From Paroedura picta (taxonomy: Eukaryota; Chordata; Lepidosauria; Squamata; Gekkonidae), in assembly GCF_049243985.1 (NCBI RefSeq), contig NC_135373.1, forward strand, positions 77,936,213 to 78,000,212: a stretch of 64,000 bases of DNA. Reading direction: 5' to 3'. The notes beneath the pieces were generated by a model. It worked only from the letters and a program-made list of their open reading frames with translations. It made no database searches and was not told the origin of the DNA. Shown piece by piece: positions 57,397-64,000 of this stretch; the stretch's first letter is position 1, and the number at the start of each line of letters is the position of its first letter. The translations under genes and the position numbers were made by a program.

Positions 57397-57595
57397 TAGA
57401 AAAAAGTGACCAGTTTGTCATTAGAGATCCCAGTATCTTTGTGGGACTTGAGGATCCCCCGGAATTACAGCTCATCTCCAGCCTATAGACATAATTTCCT
57501 CTGGAGAAAAAGTCTGCTTTGGAGAGTTTTGGGCAACTCTATTCTCCCCCACTGGTGGCCTGATAAGTTGGGGGGGGGGGAGGGCTGACAACCCT
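57397..57595 (-). mobile_element. MITE of the AGGGTTGCCA family
   Basis: Read on the reverse strand it starts AGGGTTGTCAGCCCT and has a CCAGTGGGGGAGAATAGAGT region and CTCCAGAGGAAATTATGTCT. It is diverged. Confidence 0.65.
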
Positions 57596-57602
57596 ATCTG
57601 TG

Positions 57603-57696
57603 ATCCAGTAGACTTCATACATGATTGGGGATTTTAATCCAAGTCTTCCTTGTCCTAGTCCAAAACTCTAACCACTACACCATGCTGGAGTGGTAT
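57603..57696 (-). mobile_element. CORE/MIR-like SINE head fragment
   Basis: AACTCTAACCACTACACCAT and GCTGGAGTGG are the complement of the tRNA-like head. The SINE body is absent. Confidence 0.65.
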
Positions 57697-58355
57697 TCTA
57701 TAGACTGGCTTTTATAGAGATGTTCATGATGAGTAGGTTATGTAAATACAATCCTCCAGAATATATTTTACCTTGTTATCACTGACTCATTGGATGTTAG
57801 ACAAAGAACTGGTGTTTTGTATGTCAGTGTGCTATCAAAAGCAATGTTTTACTTCAAGAAAGATTTTGTTTAGTGTTGTATGCCTTTTATGGGATACATT
57901 TTTCACTACATAGTCCAATGTTCACTGATGCTGCAAAAAAGATTATATACTGTGGAGAAAATTTCAGTTATTAGGCTATTTATGCTTGAAACACCTTATT
58001 TTGAGTCTGTGTCTGTACCAGCCCTATTGCAATCGTGATTATACAAAAGCACTCACAATCACAGGCTTTTCATTTCAATGGACAAGAAAAGTTCCAAGTT
58101 GTGCCCCAAATCATGGTATATTATGAAGCAAGCACAATAGAAATCAAAGGCAGAGCTGGCTGTTTGTCATAAATCGACGCTTTATTATTTTTTAAAAATT
58201 ATTTTCAACCAGCTTGAGCAGATTGTGTAGAGGTTTATTTTGGGGAGGCTTTCAGATTACATGCTACATTGTACATGTGTATATTCAATTATGTGTTGAC
58301 ATTTATGCTAGCAAAATGTCTCCGGATATTGATTCTGATTCTGTACCCAAGGACC
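57697..58355. other. Unique AT-rich DNA
   Basis: Nothing is recognised. Confidence 0.5.
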
Positions 58356-58360
58356 AGGAT

Positions 58361-59011
58361 TGTCAGGAGCCAGCCCATACAGGCAGAGAATGAGGAAGAG
58401 GAATCTCAACCAAGGACCAGCTGGGATGCATTGAGGCTCTGGAACAATGAAGGCAGAGGCAAGACTTAAGAAGGAGGAATGCCTGGCTGGCTGCTCTTTT
58501 TCATCAGAGGCTGGAGGACTCATCTGATTCCCCACAGGATGAAGGCTGAAAGGCCTGCACACTCTGCGTAAGTCTCTACAGGAGCTTGCCTTATTCCCTG
58601 GCCATGCCTATTTGAGGCCTAATTGAATCGTTGCCTTGTCCACATCTGTACACCAAGACTCCTGCACAGCCTGATCATGTCTGACTCTCGATTGATCTTG
58701 ACTCTGCCTTGACCTCTTGGATTGCCTATTACTACTCTGCTCTGCTGTTTTCCTTCTGACTTCTGTGTACAAACTCACCTCTGGCTTGCTACTTAGACTC
58801 TGGTAACAGACTTCTTGTTTCTTTGCATGCTTCCAGGAAGCTGGCTGAGATTTGGTAAGACTCTCACTGTGCTGCTGACCTCCAGCCAGGACTCATAACC
58901 ACAGCTGGGAACCCTGCCAACTCCAAGGTTGGTACAGCTGAACAGAGCCAGAGAACAGCCTCACTGGGAGAAAGCCTGGATTTCCAGCCCAGCTGGGGAC
59001 AGGCCGTCACA
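58361..59011. mobile_element. Solo LTR, fossil of an LTR retroelement
   Basis: A 651-base unit begins TGTCAGGAGCC and ends GGCCGTCACA (TG...CA). It is flanked by AGGAT on both sides (58356-58360 and 59012-59016), a 5-bp duplication as left by gypsy-type elements and some endogenous retroviruses. No internal region is present, so the rest was lost by recombination between the two LTRs. The intact duplication suggests modest age. The family cannot be settled by eye. Confidence 0.85.
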
Positions 59012-59029
59012 AGGATGCTGGGGTAAAAA

Positions 59030-59236
59030 TAAATCTAGGTTCCAGACTGTCCACACCTAAGGTTGCTTGGCAGGGGAAGCTACGGGATATTTGGGCATGG
59101 AGCCTGGCCAAATAGGGCCAAGCAGTGTCTGATGCCATAGGTCCATCCTACAGAGCATCCATTTTCTCCAGTGTAACTGAATTATGTATTATGGAGTTGA
59201 GCTGTAATTCCAGGAGATTCAAATTTAAAAGTATTG
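59030..59236 (+). mobile_element. MITE of the AGGGTTGCCA family, decayed
   Basis: AAGGTTGCTTGGCAGGGGAA, a GGGCATGGAGCCTGGCC box, ATCCATTTTCTCCAGTGTAA and GTAATTCCAGGAGATTCAAA are in family order. It lies 19 bases from the solo LTR. Confidence 0.7.
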
Positions 59237-59277
59237 GCAGAAACAGCCTCAGCTCTACTACTGAGTAGAGCAGAGCA

Positions 59278-59540
59278 GTAAGAAGAAGAGTTGGTTCTTA
59301 TATGCTGCTTTTTTCTACAAGAAGAAGTCTCAAAACAGCTTACATTTGCCTTCTCCCCACAACAGATACCCTGTGAGGTAGGTGTGGCTGAGACACTTAC
59401 TGCTTGGTCAGAACAGCTTTATCAGTGCTGAGGCAAGCCCAAGGTCACCCAGCTGATTGCATGTGGGGGAGCAGTGGGGAATCAAACCTGGCTCGCCAGA
59501 GTAGAAGTTGGCACTCCTAGCCACTACACCAAACTTCTAG
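59278..59540 (-). mobile_element. CORE/MIR-like SINE, nearly complete
   Basis: AGAAGAAGAGTTGGTTCTTA, ACCCTGTGAGGTAGGTGTGG, CAAGCCCAAGGTCACCCAGC and the head GGGAATCAAACCTGGCTCGC...CCACTACACCAAACT are in order. It is the best-preserved member here. Confidence 0.9.
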
Positions 59541-60347
59541 GCACATATTAGGATCAATACCTTAAGCTTCAGGATGGGCACAGCCAAGTAGCTGGTCTCC
59601 AGCAGTACTGGGGAAACATTCCTCAGGATATTAATTTGATGCTCATGCAGTTGTGAGACTGATTTATCATATGTACACACCTAGTGAAAATGAATCGAAC
59701 ACATTTACATAGGCTAGGTCAAGTGATTATTAACTATTCAAACAGAGCTAATCAGACTCTACTTTCAAAAATAACAGTACATGTTCTATTTTATCTGAAT
59801 TTTCTAATCCTCACCGTTTCTTCCTTTAAATTCTTCTCCTCACTCTGTATAGTTAGATTCTCTTAATGATTGCCTAACATTTTTTAAAAACAATGTTGGA
59901 AATCAGAAAGCAAACATAATTACATCTTTGTTGAAACAGCTGTTCTTGGCAAAATGCAAACAGCAACTGTATTCAGGGAATGAGCAATAGAGGAGTACAG
60001 CTGTTGAGTAGAAATGGCACAGGAAATGTTGCTGGGTGTTGCAAGGTTAGCAAAAGGTAGGAAAGAGGCAGTGATGACAAATCACTAAAGCTTTGGAAGG
60101 TAGCACAGAGCAATCCTAAACCAAGTGCCACCCTGTTAAGTCCTTTGCAGCCAAGAGACTTAGAAGCATGTCACTCTATCTAGGACAGCATTGTATGTGC
60201 AAAAAAAACATAGGAGTTTATAGATGAATCCATATTAGGAGTGACAACACATCACTCTATCCTGAAAGCTTTTTTAAAGGTGAGAAACTCACATATTTTG
60301 TGTTGCATTCTACATTTCAGATATTTTTTTTCAATAGACTCTCACTG
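59541..60347. other. Unique AT-rich DNA
   Basis: Nothing is recognised. Confidence 0.5.
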
Positions 60348-60357
60348 TATAGTTGTG

Positions 60358-60635
60358 CAAAGAGCCTCTTGTGGCACAGAGTGGTAAGGCAGCAGTCATG
60401 CAGTCTGAAAGCTCTGCCCATGAGTTCGATTCCAGCAGCCGGCTCAGGGTTGACTCAGCCTTCCATCCTTCCAAGGTCGGTAAAATGAGTACCCAGCTTG
60501 CTGGGGGGTAAACAGTAATGACTGGGGAAGGCACTGGCAAACCACCCTGTATTGAGTCTGCCATGAAAATGCTAGAGAGCGTCACCCCAAGGGTCAGACG
60601 TGACTCGGTGCTTGCACAGGGGATACCTTTACCTT
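60358..60635 (+). mobile_element. Sauria-type SINE (tRNA head, BovB-like tail)
   Basis: AGAGCCTCTTGTGGCACAGA head, GAGTTCGATTCC B-box, GTTGACTCAGCCTTCCATCC middle, CACCCCAAGGGTCAGACGTG BovB-like tail and two ACCTTT units. TATAGTTGTG flanks it on both sides (60348-60357 and 60636-60645). Full length, with intact A and B boxes. Confidence 0.96.
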
Positions 60636-60645
60636 TATAGTTGTG

Positions 60646-60807
60646 TAATAAAATATCTTCCAAAATGTACCATCAGAATTCACAGTTTACAAATAGCCCC
60701 CCCCCTTTTCTTTTTACAGTGTTAAGTAATCAGTAATATGTGGAATTTCCCTAAGATCCTATGCCCATGTAGTTCTAGAGCCAGGCTGAGATTGCTATAT
60801 AAGATAT
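60646..60807. other. Short unique stretch
   Basis: Nothing is recognised except a C-run near 60699. Confidence 0.5.
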
Positions 60808-61594
60808 TGTCAGGCAGGAGGTCAGCTTGGGAAAAAAGAGTCGACACAAATTGTTGGCATTTAAATGGCCACGGCATTTATTTAACACCCAAACAAACAG
60901 AGGGTTGGTGCAACAAAGGGCATGAGCTTAACTATGCAGTCCGCTGACTGTACTAGTATGCAGACCCAAAATCATCTGTCACTCACCCCGCTGGGTTACA
61001 GATTTTATATTTTGAGTTTGCCTAAATTATGGGAGAGGACTCAAATATGGAGGACCAAAGGGTGCAAACCTCCTTGGTTACCTCTTGAGCTCTCCAGTCA
61101 TGGAAACGAGCCACCAAGCCTACCCCGCTGGGTTTGCCTGTAGCTCGTTTCCACCACCCCCTTAAGGAGGCCCTGTACCCCGCAGGGAGGCCGATCGCAC
61201 ACCGGCTCCCTTACATAAAAGCTCATGCTCTTGTGCAAAATACGCAGTGACAAAACAACATGCAACAAACAATATGAAACAGGGAGGGTGGGTGGGTCGG
61301 TCGCTTGCCAGCATCCACAGCTAAGAGGTGGGAAGAGGACTCAAACAGCATCCTATAAGGACGCTCTAATCCCAGCCTCTTCACCGTGCGTGCTGCCAAT
61401 GGCATATATGAGGCAAAGGAAGCAGCTGGCTTCCCTCCCTTGCCTGGGGGAGATGGTGGGAAGAGGCTGAGGATGAAGCAATATACCAGCAGCAGGAAGC
61501 GGAAGAAGATGACAACTGATAAGCCCCATGATTGGCATTCATTGGCAGGGTGCTCTTTCCCTATTGGTGGCACACCCCAAGGGAGGGCCAATCA
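60808..61594 (-). mobile_element. Probable solo LTR, fossil, reverse orientation
   Basis: A 787-base unit with TG...CA ends (TGTCAGGCAGG at left, GGGAGGGCCAATCA at right) and near-matching flanks GATAT / GATAA. Read on the reverse strand it opens with TGATTGGCC, carries CCAAT-type words near the start, a TATA-like AAAATATAAAATC and then an AATAAA signal, the order of U3-R-U5. It is CpG-richer than its flanks. No internal region is seen. Confidence 0.55.
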
Positions 61595-61599
61595 GATAA

Positions 61600-62267
61600 G
61601 GAGTTAGCTGTCTGCATGAAACTTCAACTTTATAATGTTTAGTGATAATGATATCTGGCTGTCTGTTTATCCTAAGGAGAATAAGAAACTAGTAATCTCA
61701 AGCAGTCAAAATAATATCAAGTATGACAAAAATATTTAGTACTAGAATCTCACTGAGAAGTTAATCTTTCTGGATATCCTAATGTTATACAGTCCTTCCA
61801 TTCAAGAGAAGAGGTAAGACATTAATGAGGTAAGCTGAAAGTTAGGAAAGTATAACATTACTCCAATATATGGAGGCTAAGCAGCTTTACATGATAGCAT
61901 ATATATATAAAGTATAAATTGCTCAGATCAGTTCCAGTTAGCAAACTAAACAAGAGAGGGAATAATCAGGAAAAAATGGCCGGATAGCTTTTTGAATTTT
62001 GGACTAGTCAAGGCAAAGAACAGAAGCATTGTATATTGTTGTTTTCTTTTGCACTTGTTTTCTGAATATACAAATCCCCCCCAGGTCCACTAAAAACTAT
62101 TGGGCCGGAGGAGGATGACAAGCTGCCATTGAAGGACTGTCTCTTGGTACCACATCTTGCTCTAACTTCTCCACCCCATACAGGTACTAGATCTTGCTTT
62201 CAGAAGTTGGCACCAATGCAACACTGTAATCTCCCAATTTAAATTGAGAAAATAGGTAATGTTTAAC
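61600..62267. other. Unique AT-rich DNA
   Basis: Nothing is recognised. Confidence 0.5.
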
Positions 62268-62275
62268 ATTTATAC

Positions 62276-62406
62276 CAGGGGTAGTCACTGCGGCCCTTCA
62301 GATGTCCATGGACTATAATTCCCATGAGCCCCTGCTGACAAATGGCAGGGGCTCATGGGAATTGTAGTCCATGGACATCTGGAGGGCCACAGTTTGACTA
62401 CCCCTG
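62276..62406. mobile_element. hAT-type palindromic MITE, 131 bp
   Basis: It starts CAGGGGTAGTCACTGCGGCC and ends CCACAGTTTGACTACCCCTG. The two halves are near-complete complements around a GACAAATGGCAG loop. The octamers ATTTATAC (62268-62275) and ATGTATAC (62407-62414) are an 8-bp duplication with one change. Confidence 0.93.
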
Positions 62407-62426
62407 ATGTATACAGTACTTTAGAA

Positions 62427-62880
62427 CAGTGGTCCGCAACCTTTTTCGGCTGCATACCGGTGGGGGGGAGGGCGATCCGGGCGTGCACATGCACAGCAGC
62501 CCATGCGTGGCAGCCCATGTGCAGCCGCAAACGCACATGGGCGGCAATTTCACGCATGTGTGCATGCGCAAAACTGACATGCATGCACGGTTGCACTCCT
62601 GGTGGGGCCGCAAACGCGCATGTGCAGAACTGCCGCACATGCGTGTTTGCGGCTGTGCATAGTGCAAATTTGCATGAGCTGGCCTGCCGCACATGCGTGT
62701 TTACGCTGGCGGCCGCACTTCCCTCTCCACACCCTCCTGCAGAAAGAAGCTTGCCGGGCTGCAAGCTAATCGGCCGCTTTGGCGGCCGATTTGCTTGCGG
62801 CCTGGGAAGTTTCTTACTGCGGGGGGGGCAGGGAGAGGGAGCCACGGCCCGGTGCCAAGGCCGCTGGTTGGGGACCACTG
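62427..62880. mobile_element. hAT-type CpG-rich MITE, 454 bp
   Basis: The ends are CAGTGGTCCGCAACCTTTTT and, inverted, CAGTGGTCCCCAACCAGCGG. A perfect 8-bp duplication, CTTTAGAA, lies at 62419-62426 and 62881-62888. The interior is very GC-rich, with repeated GCCGCAAACGCRCATG / CACATGCGTGTTTGCGGC words that can pair with each other. Open frames of up to 205 codons on both strands are Cys/His/Ala-rich artefacts of these repeats. Confidence 0.95.
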
Positions 62881-62888
62881 CTTTAGAA

Positions 62889-63078
62889 TGTTCAGAACCC
62901 TTTGCATATTTTGCCTTGTTGAAAACTGTACAAGAATTTATCCATGCATTGCATATGAATGTTTCAAGTTAAGAATGTGATTTACATATAACAACTCAAC
63001 AAGTTTATAGGGGAACAGAGACCTCCTGATTTGTTCTTAACTGTTATTTAACTACATTTTGTCCTAGCTGCATGCAGA
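62889..63078. other. Short unique stretch
   Basis: Nothing is recognised. Confidence 0.5.
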
Positions 63079-63086
63079 GTCAGTTC

Positions 63087-63445
63087 AGGGTTGCCAGCTC
63101 TGTGTTGGGAATTTCCTGGAGATTTGTGAGTGGAGCCTGGGGAGGGCAGGGGGAACAGCCTCAGTAGGATATAATTCCATAGAGGCCAATCTACAAAGCA
63201 GCTGTTTTCAACAGGGGAACTAATCTCTTTAGTTTGGAGATCAGTTGTAATTGTGGGAGATCACCAAGCATCAGGCTGGCAACTCTGGGTTGGAAAATTC
63301 GGAGAGATTTGGAGGGGGGTGGGTGGGAAGTGTAGGGTATGATGCCATATTCTTCAGAACAGCCGAGACACTGATCCCTGTCATCTGGAGAACAGATGTA
63401 ATTCTGGGATATCTTTAGGTCCCACCTAGAGGTTGACAACCCTAG
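63087..63445 (+). mobile_element. MITE of the AGGGTTGCCA family, double copy
   Basis: The left end is AGGGTTGCCAGCTCTG and the right end is GAGGTTGACAACCCT. The body repeats: GTTGGGAATTTCCTGGAGAT and GGAACTAATCTCT-GGAGATCAGTTGTAATTG occur once, then GGTTGGAAAATTCGGAGAGA and TGTCATCTGGAGAACAGATG again, so two units are joined or nested. GTCAGTTC / GTCAGTTA at the flanks fits an 8-bp hAT-like duplication. Confidence 0.8.
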
Positions 63446-63549
63446 GTCAGTTACACCTTGAGCATGAACTAAGGCATTCCAAAGTCTTCTAAGCATTAAC
63501 TTTTAAATATTAACAATAGTTTTTCAAGCTCTTTCTCTTATACTTATGC

Positions 63550-63652
63550 CCTGCTGTTGGCCATGCAAAGCAACTGGTTGGCCCCAGTGTGAGACAGGGT
63601 GTTGGACTAGATGGACTACTGGTCTGATGCAGCAGGGCTCCTCTTATGTTCT
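63550..63652 (+). mobile_element. CR1 LINE 3' end (second subfamily)
   Basis: AACTGGTTGGCCCCAGTGTG, GGTGTTGGACTAGATGGACT, CTGGTCTGATGCAGCAGGGC and TCCTCTTATGTTCTTA form the terminus of the CR1 subfamily lacking the ATTCTATG tail. Confidence 0.9.
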
Positions 63653-64000
63653 TACTCCTATATTGGTAAAATCATTCTGAACACCATCAGTTTTCACATT
63701 GAGTGCCTCAAGTTTTTAATCTGTATTTGCTAACTTATCCATCTCATACTTTAATGGAAACAAGTTAATGTTCCATATACATTCATATTCATTTCAATGC
63801 TAGTCTCCTCTTTCACTCTTCAAGTTGCTTTAATGAATATATGAAACACATGCAATGGTCCCTTATAATGGAACAAGTTTCAGGACAAATTAAACCAGGC
63901 AATTTTGTATAACAAAGATGTATGAGTGTACTCAAACAACGAATAGCAATGTTATATTTTCTACTGTTCTAAATTAGTGGGTACTTGTAATGTACAATTC
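63653..64000. other. Unique AT-rich DNA
   Basis: Nothing is recognised. Confidence 0.5.

Noticed and set aside
60358-60435. tRNA gene
   Set aside because: The A and B boxes are those of a SINE head; no complete cloverleaf, and SINE body and tail follow.
62285-62972. Frames of up to 205 codons on both strands
   Set aside because: They run through two MITEs, and Cys/His/Ala richness comes from the repeated GCATGTGCGGC words.
1-64000. CRISPR arrays, operons or prokaryotic features
   Set aside because: The content is vertebrate nuclear repeat DNA; no regular spacer arrays or tightly packed gene runs are present.

Overview
The window reads as gene-poor, AT-rich vertebrate nuclear DNA, most likely from a squamate reptile (lizard, gecko or snake). 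The evidence is the repeat set: tRNA-headed SINEs of the Sauria type with a BovB-like tail, a BovB LINE 3' end, GC-rich L2-like LINEs, CR1 3' ends with ATTCTATG-type tails, a 5S-rRNA-derived SINE, CORE/MIR-like SINEs and many hAT, Harbinger-like and mariner-like MITEs. I recognise no host protein-coding exon. The reading frames that resemble known proteins belong to LINEs; the one other notable frame, 179 aa, lies inside a LINE copy.

Layout. 1-1260 is a CpG-rich stretch that could be a promoter or CpG island of a gene lying outside the window. 1440-2253 holds a CR1 3' end, an L2-like endonuclease remnant and a MITE. 3.5-8.6 kb is AT-rich with a possible MITE, L2 pieces and microsatellites. 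9489-13056 is a 5'-truncated L1 bounded by a 15-bp target-site duplication. 13465-14710 is a three-layer nest (TIR element, MITE, BovB). 14.9-19.4 kb has SINE and CR1 pieces and a CORE-SINE split by a 0.6-kb DNA element. 19.4-30.8 kb is mostly unique AT-rich DNA that may hold conserved non-coding elements, with a very CpG-rich MITE at 24.06-24.39 kb. 30.87-31.82 kb is a CR1 split by a hAT element that itself carries a MITE piece and a 5S SINE. 32.13-34.98 kb is a MITE split by an internally deleted L1-like retroposon carrying a 179-aa frame. 38.8-39.8 kb and 45.0-46.1 kb are long L2 3' parts, the second inserted in a Sauria SINE. A U6 snRNA pseudogene is at 42.77 kb. 48.4-57.7 kb has more MITEs and SINEs. 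58.36-59.01 kb and 60.81-61.59 kb are a clear and a probable solo LTR. 62.28-63.65 kb is a cluster of hAT-type MITEs and a CR1 end.

How the parts relate. The Sauria SINEs end in a BovB-like tail, and a BovB 3' end is present, so a parasite-host pair is represented. CORE-SINEs sit beside many L2 3' ends, their usual partner in amniotes. The three longer L2 3' copies (7.9, 38.8 and 45.0 kb) keep only C-terminal ORF2, as 5' truncation predicts. Several insertions can be ordered in time by nesting. All identifications come from reading the sequence and remembered family consensuses; no database search was run.
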